Shown piece after piece: positions 50,801 to 61,600 of a stretch of 64,000 bases of DNA; positions within the stretch are counted from its first letter, which is position 1; every line of letters begins with the position of its first letter. Source of the stretch: Branchiostoma belcheri (taxonomy: Eukaryota > Chordata > Leptocardii > Amphioxiformes > Branchiostomatidae). Under the pieces are notes generated by a model. That model ran no database searches. It was not told where the DNA came from and saw nothing but the letters and a program-made list of their open reading frames with translations. Where the stretch lies: positions 138,368 to 202,367 of the forward strand of contig NW_017804231.1 of the NCBI RefSeq assembly GCF_001625305.1, in the 5' to 3' direction. The position numbers were made by a program, and so were the translations under genes.

Positions 50801-52436
50801 CTCGGAATCGGATGTACGTCAATGTCATCAACGTGACGAGTGGAGATGTGGTTTCCACATTCAAGGCTGGAGAGGTGTGTACTGACATTGTATAGACTCT
50901 TAGTTCACTGACCAGAATTGTATGGTAATTGTTGTCAACTCAGTGCTGAAGCTAGCACAGAACTAGGCCTCAGGAATCTTAAATGTTCCCCTGTACTTCC
51001 TCCTACAGGACCGTTTTTTGAATAGTTTGTTGATCAGTTCTAACGGAGAGACGGTGGTGTGCGGGGACGAGACCCAGAAGCCCAGCCCGCTGCTCGTCTG
51101 GGACCTCATCAACCGCAAACTGGTGCACGACCTGAGGATCATGGGTCACGAGTTCAACGCCAGACTGTCGGCCATCACAAACAACGGCAAATATGTGGCC
51201 TCCTGTTGTAAGGTGAGATTTCTATGCAGGTTAGCTAGCATTTCATCTGAAGATAGGTGTACTGGATGACAATCGTTATTACCTACCAGTACTCCAGTAT
51301 TTCCAGAGGTAAAGTATATGTTTTGACATCCCTGTGTTCTGACATAGGGTTGCAGGAATGTAGGTAGACCATGGGGATGTCTTGGGGACGTAACAGGTTC
51401 TGAAGTTTACATCAATAGTTGGGAAGGGGAGCAAACTTAGACTATCATGCATGGTATGAAGAAAATTACCAAGTACTGTTTGTATAATTCTAGGAGCTGA
51501 TAGACCCGGATGTTAGTCTAGTCATCGTGTACGACCTGAAGACTGGACAGCTGTTCAAGAAGCTGAAGCCTGGAACAGCGGTGGTCAGCCTGGCGCTGTC
51601 TGAGGAGTCCATGAGTGCTGTGTTGGGCTGTGGGAATGGGCTGGTACAGGTGTGGGACCTGCTGACTGGGGCCTGTAGGTGAGATATAGCCTGTGATTGT
51701 TTAGTGTTACAGATGATACAACGTTGTCCCAAGGCACGGCCGGCCTTTTTCTTGCTACCAAAATATTCTCTAACAGGAGAGCATAAGTGTAATAGTACAA
51801 AATGATACATTAACAGAAATGATACCTTTTGCTTTTGGTAGAAAATCAATCAACAATATTTTCTCCGCAGACATGTTCTGGAAGGCCACACCCACCCCAT
51901 AGACACCCTCCAGCTGGCTGCTGAGGGCCGGAGGTGTCTCACCTTTGACCCTTCACACCATGACCTCAGCATCAGGGTCTGGGACATTATGGAAGGTACT
52001 CACAACTTTGAGACATGAACAGCTTTGAACACTATGTTTGCATTGGCAGAGATGCATACCATTTAAATAGGAAAATTTGGTGTAGCAGCAGTGTAAAATT
52101 CCCACTTCCCATTCACGGCAAAGAATACTGCACTGTCTCTGGTGCTGAAAGTGTGAGTGTTAGACTTTCTTACAGTTGCAACCTTTTGCAACGGTGGTAG
52201 AATTGGATTCAAAAATGTGTCTCCAAATGCCATTTCCAGCAGTGGTGTTTTGATTGTAATCCATCCTGATCTTCTGTTTCCCAGGTCAGTGCCTGGCTGT
52301 CCTGACTCCTGACCAACCAATCAGCTGCTGCCAAATCATGGCTGATGGAGAGAGAGTTGTGATTGGTCTACAGGGCAGAGATGACATCATCACTTTGGAA
52401 CTTCAATCTTCAACATCATCTGATCAGCTCCCTTAG
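38852..52436 (+). CDS. DUF4062-NACHT-WD40 protein, NWD1/NWD2-like, with degenerate P-loop
   Basis: STAND-type signalling protein of 1402 residues. Exons: 38852-38925, 44273-44417, 44600-45008, 45687-45889, 46635-46914, 47170-47384, 47727-47901, 48223-48566, 48864-49067, 49381-50874, 51009-51212, 51494-51678, 51871-51995, 52285-52436; every junction keeps frame. The N-terminus MGIGCS fits N-myristoylation plus a palmitoylatable Cys. A Pro/Ser/Gln-rich linker leads to a DUF4062-like domain (about 195-300: RVYVVSCAE, TQERAVLRERVSPAL, then LVILFGQKYG). The NACHT region has GTDGCGRS at about 550-557, where the P-loop Lys is Arg, and LLLLLEGQ as Walker B, where the expected Asp is Glu. A helical block follows (one 498-residue exon), then about seven WD repeats (1060-1402: IRLWD, VQVWDL, IRVWDI). 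This order is that of NWD1/NWD2 (1564 and 1742 residues in human). Exact orthology is unresolved. It may bind nucleotide poorly. Confidence 0.82.
42056..42391. mobile_element. MITE with CAGGGCTCGAAATAC ends, copy 4
   Basis: CAGGGCTCAAAATACAGGG at the left and CAGTATTTCGAGCCCTG at the right. The interior resembles the copy at 33903 (CTGCATACCTCCACTGG, AACCCAGTACATGTACC). It lies in the 5.3-kb first coding intron of the NWD-like gene. Confidence 0.7.
42892..42984. mobile_element. Fold-back element B in the NWD-like intron
   Basis: Arms 42892-42930 and 42950-42984 pair imperfectly. The right arm reads GACGGTCACCAAAACGTTGG then CTGAATAAAACACTT. That matches the left arm of the element at 28696 when read on the minus strand, so the two belong to one family. 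Confidence 0.6.
43567..43609. repeat. Direct duplication of a 21-bp word
   Basis: Two identical adjacent copies of TCATGATAGAGATTTAGATT plus T, in the intron. Probably a simple slippage duplication. Confidence 0.7.
43985..44090 (-). mobile_element. Class II tRNA-derived SINE head or tRNA pseudogene
   Basis: Read on the minus strand it has a tRNA box A (TGGCTGAGTGGTTCAAG, Ser/Leu type with long D-arm) and, about 33 bases later, box B (GGTTCGAACCC), followed by GGGGTTTTT. The acceptor stem does not pair properly and the anticodon arm is not convincing. I therefore call it tRNA-derived and not a working tRNA. On the plus side it abuts CCGGGTCAGTTGGTAGCGCC, which resembles another box A. Confidence 0.55.
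45190..45545 (-). mobile_element. tRNA-derived SINE, copy 2 (longest)
   Basis: On the minus strand: a tRNA-like head with box A (TGGTATAGTGGTAGGG) and box B (GGGTTCAAATCC), the body word GTTGTGCCCTTGGGAAAGGC, more body sequence, and a 3' tail of GAA repeats. The two Pol III boxes, body and simple-repeat tail fit a full-length SINE of about 350 bp, inserted antisense to the NWD-like gene. Confidence 0.75.
47905..48085 (-). mobile_element. tRNA-derived SINE, copy 3, beside a splice donor
   Basis: On the minus strand: box B-like GGGTTCAAAACA, then CTTGTGCCCTTTGGAAAGGC and a tail of GAA repeats. It has the same layout and orientation as the copy at 45190 but is shorter. The GAA tail ends a few bases after the donor of the NWD-like exon ending at 47901. 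Confidence 0.65.
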
Positions 52437-55336
52437 AAATTGTAACATAAGAATAGCACGTTGCCTATTGTTGTGCAAGGCAGACATTGTTATTTTTTAA
52501 TTGCACATCAGCTGGGCTGATCAGTGAGACCACTAGGTAACAACTTGTATTGTAAAGTTGATGATTTATAGGAGCTGTAAAATTATGTTAGGTGATGTAC
52601 AAAAATTGTGCCAATAGTTGTCATTGAATAGGACAGAATTTTGTGTAGACCAAGATTTTTGAAAAGATCTTTTTCATGACAGTGTCAAATAAGAGCAAAC
52701 AATGTCGAGTCAGGCAAAAAATCCCTTGGAAATTTCTTTTTATAGTGGTAAAAAATACAATGAATAGGGATATCCTTTTTGTATTGATGAACATCCTACT
52801 GTATATTGTCTTCATGGTAACAAACAATAAGAGGATTGTAAATATATGTTTTTAAGTGTAAGAGTTCTTATAAGAATTTTTCTCTTTCATAAAGGGTGGC
52901 AGAATGTTTCTTTATTTAAGGCCTGGTCAGTTGTTTATGTGTAATTCTGATCTTCAGTGAAAAACATCATTGGGAACAAATTTGTGCTATAGATCACAAT
53001 TATGAACAGACCTGGGGTATTTGTGTGACAATCACGTATGTATGAAAAAGAAAATAAGACAAGGAAGTTTAAGAATACATGTATTACATTTTGAAAACAA
53101 AATAATGTCACCCAAATCACTATCCCAGAAAAGGATTCATACCAGTAGTTGTAACTGTGCTATATGTAAGGATTCCAGCTTATTTCAATTTTCCTACCAA
53201 CTGTCTGGTAGTAAAGAAACTGTCATTTTACACATTTGATAGGTGACATCACTCTCTGTAATGCTGATAATTCAAACAGACCCTTTGGGCATCTCATAGC
53301 CAGTCAAACAGGGCAGCTAGCACATTACAAAAAGAACATTCTTTTACACTAGCCTTGTGTATCTATTCTCATGAACATGTAATGTAGTTCATGTCATCTG
53401 GACCAAAGGTCATGTGGTGTTCAAAGCTGGCTAGAAAGTACTTACTATTAGACAGATTTTCTCTGATAAATTCCCAAGTTGTGAAGCAATAATTGATATT
53501 GTGAAATTCCAGTTTTGCATGTACATACACAGACCGTGATACGAGTGTAGACTGTTACAGCTAAGATACACACTTCTTTGGCCATTCTTCAATTTGCTTT
53601 TTAAAAATTTTATGTAGAATTCCCCAATTAGCCACCCTGAGAAATAATTTCAAAGTAGGATGTCAAGTGAGAATCTCCAAGCAAATGTAAGCTCTGGTAT
53701 GTTTGTATCTTTAAAAACTGTACATATGATACATGTGACAAACAGTCATCTATGGCCAAGGTCGAGGATCATCTCTGTCAGCATAATGTTGCATAGAAGC
53801 GTTTGTGCTTGATGTATTGACGTGGTTTGTATTGTGTTTGTGCCAAAAGAAATAACATTCCAGCTCAATCATATCGCCAGATCGATATACGAACATATGT
53901 GTGTTGTAAGTTGTTTGTTTCAGTTTGCTTGTTTGTTTGTTGTTAAACCTGTTTTTATTTTACAATATAAGACAACAATGAAGATTGTTGGTCCTGTTAT
54001 TCTTTTCAGGCAGATTACACGCAATCAATTAACGCACCACCTGGCAGTTTGTTTTTGAACCACAGGCAGCAGGACAAAACTTTATTGTCCAGCTTTTTTA
54101 CCCTCAATGAAAAAAATGAATATTAGGCATCTCATTGCACAATGCACGACTCATAATCGGATAAATCATCTATGATTTAGTAACTCTATCGGCACTATTT
54201 TTTTTACTCCCTCTGGTTTCTGGAATCGCGGATGAGTACGTGTGTTCTGCGGTCACTTGAATTCAGTTCAGTTCAGGCGGCAGGCTCCAGGCGGAACGCT
54301 GTGTAGTGTGCGAGTGTAAAGGCTTCCAGAGTTCGGAATTCGTAGCTTTGTGGGGTAGAAGGCGATATTTTCAGAAGAATCCGGTACCAGATTCAGCAAC
54401 AAGGCCCGGTTTTCGTCTGGGATTCGTTTCAGGTACGTAGAAAAAGCTGCAACAGCAGAGTAGACAAAAGAACGCGGTGTGGCGTGCGCGTGTGACACGT
54501 GTGGCGCTCCTGGCGCTCCTTGATTTGATACCGTCTAGACCTTCGCAAACAACGTGTACCTCGAACAAATTATATGTAAACATGATGCTCTTTTGTCCGA
54601 TTGCTGCAATATATACATGTAATAGCAAGGCGTATGCTATCGGGGGGAAAAGTATGTATGGAATCGGGGATTGCTGCCCCCCCCCCCATCTGGTTTCCAT
54701 TACGCATAACTGTGAGGTTCTCGGGGGGAGGTTCACTGATGTTTTGCAGGCCTGCTGTAATGTTAATGTTCTGCTAGACCAACTGTGTCAGGGGAGGTTC
54801 AGTAATGTTTTGCATACCCCTCTATCTGATGTTCTGCTAGACTAGCCCTTCTGGGAGCGGCAGCATTTGATGTTTGTTTGTGTAGGATCTCGATTAGTGT
54901 GAATTTCACACTACTCTTCCTGGTGTCCGTACTGAATAATCAGATAAGTATTCGGACCATCGCACACCGGACCATGTTGTCATTCGGACAGGAAATCGTG
55001 CAAGTTGCAAATAAGTGATTGGTTATACTAGACCAGTCAGGGGAGGTTCATTAATGTTTTGCAGGGCCTCTATTTGATGCTCTGCAAGACCAACTACATA
55101 CATGTGGTAACCAGTTATAAGAGCAGGCAGTCATCAACACATTATCTTGGCTGCCAAACCACAAAGACTTAAGAAGAAGAAGAACACCAAACTTGTAACT
55201 CTTGTACATTTTCGTGTTTGACCCCAGGCTTCTCCCTCATCACTACATGTATACACTGTAGTATAGGCTGGTATAAGCCTCCGGAGACTAAATAAAAACT
55301 CTCATAAATTAATTTTTCCATCTGATCTTCTTACAG
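52437..55336. other. NWD-like 3' UTR, intergenic DNA and zinc-finger gene leader
   Basis: 52437-54190 is AT-rich with no recognised gene. From about 54240 a CpG-richer block ends at a good donor (GTTTCAG then GTACGT, exon end 54432). It can splice to the acceptor at 55336, so it is the likely untranslated first exon and promoter area of the zinc-finger gene. The intron contains three copies of a short direct repeat. Confidence 0.55.
54727..55092 (+). repeat. Three dispersed copies of an approximately 55-bp repeat
   Basis: Copies near 54727-54780, 54790-54842 and 55034-55092 share GGGGAGGTTCA-TAATGTTTTGCA and end in GATGTTCTGCTAGACC-like sequence. They lie in the leader intron of the zinc-finger gene. 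No function is evident. Confidence 0.55.
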
Positions 55337-55362
55337 AAGTTGCTCAGGCTGTTACGACCATC

Positions 55363-56547
55363 ATGGCAACAAGTGGAATGGGCTCTAATGAGGTGGAAAG
55401 CAGCGTGGAAGGAGAGTTTGGCAGCAGAATGGTGACTGCAAAATCCTACAGGTGTGAGGAGTGCAGCAAGCAGTTCAGTTACCTAAGTCACCTGAAGAGG
55501 CACATGCGGACTCACACAGGTGAGAAGCCCAACAGGTGTGAGGAGTGCAACAGGCAGTTCAGTCATCTGGGCCATCTGAAGCGTCACATGCGGACTCACA
55601 CTGGAGAGAAACCTTACAGGTGTGAGGAATGCAGTAAGCAGTTCAGTCATTTGAGTAATCTGAAGGCTCACATGCGGACTCACACAGGGGAGAAACCCTA
55701 CAGGTGTGAGGAGTGCAGCAGGCAGTTCAGTACCCTGAGTCAACTGAAGAGGCACATGCACACTCACACTGGGGAGAAACCCTACAGGTGTGAGGAGTGT
55801 AGCAGGCAGTTCAGTCAGCGGAGTAGTCTGAAGATTCACATGCGGACTCATACAGGTGAGAATCTCTTCAGGTGTGAGGAGTGCAGCAAGCAGTTCAGTC
55901 GTCTGGGTGATCTGAAGACTCACATGCAGACTCACACTGGAGAGAAACCCTACAGGTGTGAGGAGTGCAGCAAGCAGTTCAGTAAGCTGGGTAGTCTGAA
56001 GATTCACATGCGGGCTCATACAGGTGAGAAACCCTACAGGTGTGAGTGCAGCAGGCAGTTCACTACTCTGAGTCAACTGAAGAGTCACATGCGGACACAC
56101 ACAGGTGAAAAACCATTTGTGTGTGAGGAGTGCAGCAGACAGTTCAGTCATCTGGGTGGTCTGAAGGCTCATGTGCGGACTCACACTGGTGAGAAGCCCT
56201 ACAGGTGTGAGGAGTGCAGCAAGCAGTTCAGTCATCTGAGTAATCTGAAGACCCACATGCGGACTCACACTGGAGAGAAGCCTTACAGGTGTGAGGAATG
56301 CAGCAGGCAGTTCAGTCAGCTGAGTATTCTGACGACCCACATGCGGACTCACACTGGAGAAAAGCCTTACAGGTGTGAGGAATGCAGCAGGCAGTTCACA
56401 CAACTGGGTGACCTGAAGACTCACATGCGGACTCACACTGGTGAGAAGCCCTACAGGTGTGAGGAGTGCAGCAAGCAGTTCAGTCAGCTGAGTATTCTGA
56501 CGACCCACATGCGGACTCACACTGGGAGAAAAGCCTTACAGGTGTGA
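55363..56547 (+). CDS. C2H2 zinc-finger array protein, truncated by frameshift
   Basis: Single coding exon directly after a 5'-UTR intron (acceptor ends 55336). The start [20 protein letters not shown] is followed by 13 tandem C2H2 fingers of 28 residues ([28 protein letters not shown]) with canonical TGEKP linkers, then a shifted end GRKALQV and stop. This is a sequence-specific DNA-binding type; the target is unknown. The frame is lost at 56523-56526, where a run of three G replaces the two found at the same place in other fingers. Five further fingers follow in the +1 frame. Finger 8 (56037 on) lacks one residue between its two cysteines (CEC for CEEC) and probably cannot bind zinc normally. 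Either this is a real allele with 13 fingers or the extra G is a sequencing error. Confidence 0.8.
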   Translation: MATSGMGSNEVESSVEGEFGSRMVTAKSYRCEECSKQFSYLSHLKRHMRTHTGEKPNRCEECNRQFSHLGHLKRHMRTHTGEKPYRCEECSKQFSHLSNLKAHMRTHTGEKPYRCEECSRQFSTLSQLKRHMHTHTGEKPYRCEECSRQFSQRSSLKIHMRTHTGENLFRCEECSKQFSRLGDLKTHMQTHTGEKPYRCEECSKQFSKLGSLKIHMRAHTGEKPYRCECSRQFTTLSQLKSHMRTHTGEKPFVCEECSRQFSHLGGLKAHVRTHTGEKPYRCEECSKQFSHLSNLKTHMRTHTGEKPYRCEECSRQFSQLSILTTHMRTHTGEKPYRCEECSRQFTQLGDLKTHMRTHTGEKPYRCEECSKQFSQLSILTTHMRTHTGRKALQV

Positions 56548-56959
56548 GGAATGCAGCAGGCAGTTCACACAACTGGGTTACCTGAAGACTCACATGCGGA
56601 CTCACACAGGGGAGAAACCCTACAGGTGTGAGGAGTGCAGCAGGCAGTTCAGTACCCTGAGTCAACTGAAGAGGCACATGCACACTCACACTGGGGAGAA
56701 ACCCTACAGGTGTGAGGAGTGTAGCAGGCAGTTCAGTCAGCGGAGTAGTCTGAAGATTCACTTGCGGACTCACACTGGAGAAAAGCCTTACAGGTGTGAG
56801 GAATGCAGCAGGCAGTTCACACAACTGGGTGACCTGAAGACTCACATGCGGACTCACACTGGTGAGAAGCCCTACAGGTGTGAGGAGTGCAGCAAGCAGT
56901 TCAGTCAACTGGGTAATCTGAAAACCCACATGCGGACTCACACTGGGCGTGATACTTAA
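56548..56959 (+). pseudogene. Five out-of-frame C2H2 fingers, continuation of the array
   Basis: In the frame shifted by one base from the upstream array, five more fingers follow and end in HTGRDT and a stop at 56957-56959. Two of them ([11 protein letters not shown] and [10 protein letters not shown], about 56599-56765) are almost identical at the DNA level to fingers 4-5 at about 55678-55845. The block has no other damage, so the frameshift is recent or artificial. Confidence 0.75.
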
Positions 56960-58601
56960 AAATGTGAAATTCTGTTGTTACTTACCACTAACAAGTTTTG
57001 ATAACCTAACAATCATTTTTTTTTGTCAGTTAGCAGGGCATGCAGAATGTCTTGAAGTAGAAGAAAATTGTTGATTAGCTTTCAGTAGTTTGATTTTGCT
57101 GTTGTTTCTTGAATCATATTTCTTGGAAAAATCTAGTTTTTAGCTGATAGTGTTAGGCTGAAGTGAAATTAAGCCTTTCATTTTCTAATAAATTTCTAAT
57201 AGATGACAATGCACTAAACCCTAAAGGGATATTTAGTCATTTAATCAATCTACGTATGTTTGTTGTTCCTTTCTATCCAGGAGTTCTTTCTTAGCAAAAC
57301 CCAGTACTGGTAACTGTGTATTTGCAGTTGGATCCATTTAGACTTCCTTAGATGAAAAATTAGCTAATCTACTTGTGTTTGATATTTCTTTTTCTCACAT
57401 TTGGTTAAGTGTTTTCTAGCAGTAACTGTTAAACTTCCTGAGACATTTTTTGTTTGGTATAGCTAGAGTTGTTCAAGTTACAGGTGTTAACGTGTGAAAT
57501 AAAGTTCAGCGTTTGACTTGAATTTGTCTTGTGTATAATTGAACTAAGATAATTTTATGTTAATGCTAGGCAGCTACCTGAACACTGATGTAAACCTTGT
57601 AGAATGTCCTTGTCTAAACTGACTTTCTGATGGTGAAATAGTGTTTCTTGAATCTTGTTTACATTTGACAACAAATTACGGTAGTATCATAGTTACATAT
57701 TGTAAATATATGTGTCCTGCATGCCAAGCAAAACTAACAAGTTAGTAATATTCGCTATGTCGCCTATAGCCTTCATGCCAGGCCCAGCATAGTCAGCCCC
57801 GAACTAGCTTAATACAAATATGAATACTGTTTATTCACATTGATTGGCAGCCAGTGTTGGTACGGCATTGACAATTAAAATTAAACAGATTTCAGATTTT
57901 CATAGGTCGGTTCATTTAAAAACAGGCGGACTATTTAAAAATTTTGATTACTGTGGCTTAATGCCTGGAAGAGGAATGATTTTTTCAATCTTTCACTCCT
58001 AAATTTTGGTGTGGAGATGTGGTTTAACATTGGGCAAGTTAACGGACTCCATAAAGTTATGGCCCTGTCACAGGCCCAACTTTTAGTCGAAGGACAATTT
58101 GCAAAAACGAGGAATACTAGTATATTGAATTAAAACTCCTTGATTAGCTGCACCTTACAAGCGAAAATGAGTGGATGTTATAAGGCCGATTTCCTGTTGT
58201 TTACTGTCACCTGTTGGTGTGCTCCAAACTAAATTTCTACTCTCCAAGCAGAGGTTTGGGTTTAGGCTTATTTTTGGCGTTTTTAGGCTTTTTTTTTTAG
58301 TGTTTTTTTTCGCACTGGAATTTGTTGGGTTGGCTTAAAAAATTTCTAGTGCAAAAAAAGAAGAAACCCCGCTAAAAAACACGCCGAAAAATAACCCAAA
58401 CCTCTGCTTGGATAGTACAAAAGTCTTTGTTTGCACGCACCTTTCCAGTCACGTGACACCTGTTGATCAGTTTCACTAACATGGCGGCAGGTGTGTGAAC
58501 ACGGAAGTAAGAAAGGGGGACATCGCGTCAAACTTTCCTGTATTATGCAAGCTTCTAGTAGAGCTGAGGTGTTCTAACATACTGTCTGAGGTAATGTGAA
58601 C
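56960..58601. other. Zinc-finger 3' UTR and promoter region of the SNX16-like gene
   Basis: AATAAA at 57498-57503 is a likely polyadenylation signal for the zinc-finger transcript. No gene is recognised between. The last 160 bp are CpG-richer and precede the sorting-nexin start. They include CACGTG (58450-58455) and a YY1-type AACATGGCGGC (58478-58488), the latter also opening a five-codon upstream frame. Confidence 0.6.
58243..58412. mobile_element. MITE-like element with TCCAAGCAGAGGTTTGGGTT ends
   Basis: Left arm from 58243 (TCCAAGCAGAGGTTTGGGTT) and right arm ending 58412 (AACCCAAACCTCTGCTTGGA) are exact inverted repeats. Further imperfect pairing extends inward (TTTTTGGCGTTTTT / AAAACACGCCGAAAAA). 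It is 170 bp with no coding capacity. Confidence 0.75.
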
Positions 58602-61600
58602 ATGACAGACACCGATAGCGTGAGCAGCTCGCAGCTGTCCGGACCGGGGGAGGGCGGGACAGCGGACCGGGCCGTCATCACTTTTAGGCGGACTTCGACG
58701 CCCAAGAAGCCCGGACCATGGGCACTTACAGAGAACGAGAGCTCCTCGCTCAACGTCAGCGTGGTTTCCAGCGGCTCAGAGTCGGGAGGGGTCCATCTGG
58801 AGGCTACGATTGTCGGGAAGGAGTTGTTAGAGGCGCAACAGAGAGTCACGGTAAGTGTCTGGAAACGGAAAACTTCTGTTGTGAACTTCATTGCCATGGT
58901 CATGCCCTTATTGTAAACATTGTGCTTTAAACGTAACGCGTTCGGTTAAACTTTAATAGAGGCATATGTTTTGGCATACGTGTATAACGTCCGTTACATC
59001 TTTGGATGTAAATTAACTGATAATCTCATTGAGTAACATCAATTTTAGAAATTTCAGTTTTAACTTTTATAATTTTTGATCAATCATGATCGGTTTTTGG
59101 ATCAGGCTTGATCATGATTACATGGTGAAACAGCTTGCACCAAAGTACATCAAATGCATACTATACATAGCTATTAATCTTGTGAGACTTTAATATGGGA
59201 GAGAATGATTTTCAGAAAATATGATTTTTTTATTATTTATTTTTTTTTCTTCCTTCAAATGTCAGCTGTACAAGGTAGAGGTTCAACAGGGTGACATGAG
59301 GAAATGGATTGTTCTGAGGAGATACAAGGATTTTCTGCTGCTCAACAAAAAGGTATGAGAACAAGTCCTAACTTTGTAGTTTGTCTATTCACTGAACAAC
59401 TTGTTGTCCATGATTACTTTACCATGATACTCTGTAAGGGTACAATGCAAGGGTACTGAAATATAACCGTTGTTTGTAGTTTCTTCCTCATTCCGATACT
59501 GATTGACTCAGAGAAGTTTGCCATATAAAAGGAACTGTTTTTGAGGAAAGAACACCAAAGTTACATTTAATCAAACATCAAAGATAAGGATCAGAGAATG
59601 CCAACCATTATAATAACCTCTTACAGACCTTAATCGTCGATCACATGCAGAAATTTCTGTTTGATATAACGTACTTCCTACAGTTTGTTTTGTAAATAAA
59701 TCATTCTTTTTCCTTGCTGCAGTTACAGAAAATGTTCCCTGCCCTGCACTTAAACCTGCCACCAAAAAGATTCTTCAGAGACAACTTTGATCCAGGTATG
59801 GAGAGCTGCAAGTTATACAAATGACTTATATACACTCTATTATGAGTATGCCATGCCATTAGAGATATCTTTAGACTAGCACCTCAGCAGAAACACAAGC
59901 CCCATGTACATGTATCCTGCCTCTGGTTCAAGACAGTCTGTAAATACACCTTTGTTACGTGTCAGACTGGAATGTCTACTGCAATCTTTTGCATACATGG
60001 TGGCCAGTACCAAGGACAGTGTCCCTTACTTACTCAGCCCACATACATGTACAATGTATCTAGATAAAAAGAACTAAATGGTATGTAGAAACAAGGTCAA
60101 CAGTGTACTGTGCATTGGCAGGTGCTATACAGACAACAAACAATTTGTTAAAACTTATAAGAGTGAAAAGTATAACGGTTCCAGTTGTACCAAATGTTTG
60201 AAGTGAATAAATCGCCTTGTGCTGTGAATTGTTTATATCACTAGAGCTGGCATTTGCACAGCCAAAGAAACAGGTCACATCATCACATGCCTGCTGGGTC
60301 AAACACCTGTATGTGTCCACATGGGTGTTCAAAGGTCATAAATTGCTTTGTTATTGAATAGGTGTATGATGCAACTAGTAAGTTATAACCAACGTTTGTT
60401 ATCTGGCTACCATCATCTTCGAGTCTTCTGTAATAAAAATTTGATACACGAGTTGTTTGACTTAAGAAGTAGTTTTGTACTGATACGAATTAACACCATT
60501 TCTACTTCTGGCTGGAGATTTAACTTTATTATTGCATGGAATGATGGTGTATTTGTCAGCAAACATGTTAACCTACATGGTTTGCTCTATCTCTCCCGAC
60601 CCCCCCCCCCCCCAGTATTCATTCAGCAGAGACAGAGAGGACTGAATGACTTCATCCGAAACCTCTTGGGTCAGAGGGAGATGGCTAAAAGGTCAGCTGA
60701 ACAGAACATGACAGTCGTAATATTACAAAATCCACGTAACATTTTAGCTTACCAAGAGTCGACTTGACTCCAGAAATATCATTTTAAAGATGTTGTATGG
60801 GGACACAATTCTGTCAATTCACTTGTCAATATTTTTCCTAGTATATGGACACGAAAGGAATGTAAAGTTCATTATTGCATATTGTTACTGAGTACAGTTT
60901 CAATTTATGTTTTTTTTCCCCAATAGTCTCCCAGTTCGCAAGTTCTTCAGACTGGACAACCCTCCTGAGCCTCATGAAGACCTCGAGGCCAGCCAGGTAA
61001 ACTGTGACAACCAGTTCAACCACTGTGTAATTACAGACACACAGCAGCAAATGGTTAATATCATACAAACTGACATGCTAAGGTTTTGGACAGAGATGCA
61101 TTTTGGTATATTGTCATTATAATAGTAGCACCTAACCCAAAAGACGACTAAAATGTGTTGTCTTCAGCTGTACTGCAGTTCACTTGAGGACACGGTGGTG
61201 TCCTTGAAGCAGCAGAACCGTGACCTTGAGGCAGAGGTGGAGGCCATGAGGGTGGAACTGGCCCACGTTAAGACGGAGGGGGACCACACCCTCCAGGTGT
61301 CGTCATGGCAACAGCATCACCAGAGGGGGGTGGATGAACAGATGAGGGTGAGAGTTGCTTCATCAGATCAGACATGTTGGGGTGGGGGTGAAATTGGGAG
61401 GAAATTGGGAATACTAATCCATGGAGATTGTCGAAAACATTTTGTGAAATAGTTGCAGCATTTTTATGATTGCCATTTTCACAATGCTCTTCTTGCATTA
61501 TACATTGTATTACAATGGCTAATAGATTAACTTACATCACTACAGTATATTAAACTTCTGGAGTAATTTTGTTTCTTCACAGTTAAAAGTAGTCCTTGGA

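Noticed and set aside
55483..56941. Long minus-strand reading frames (345 and 153 codons) antisense to the zinc-finger array
   Set aside because: They repeat the 28-codon period of the fingers on the other strand (SVSPHV...LTELLAA). They stay open only because of the plus-strand codon pattern; there is no start context or family match.
60595..60615. C-homopolymer as a possible frameshift or slippage site in the SNX16-like gene
   Set aside because: The C run is intronic, serving as the polypyrimidine tract before the acceptor at 60615; it does not enter the coding sequence.
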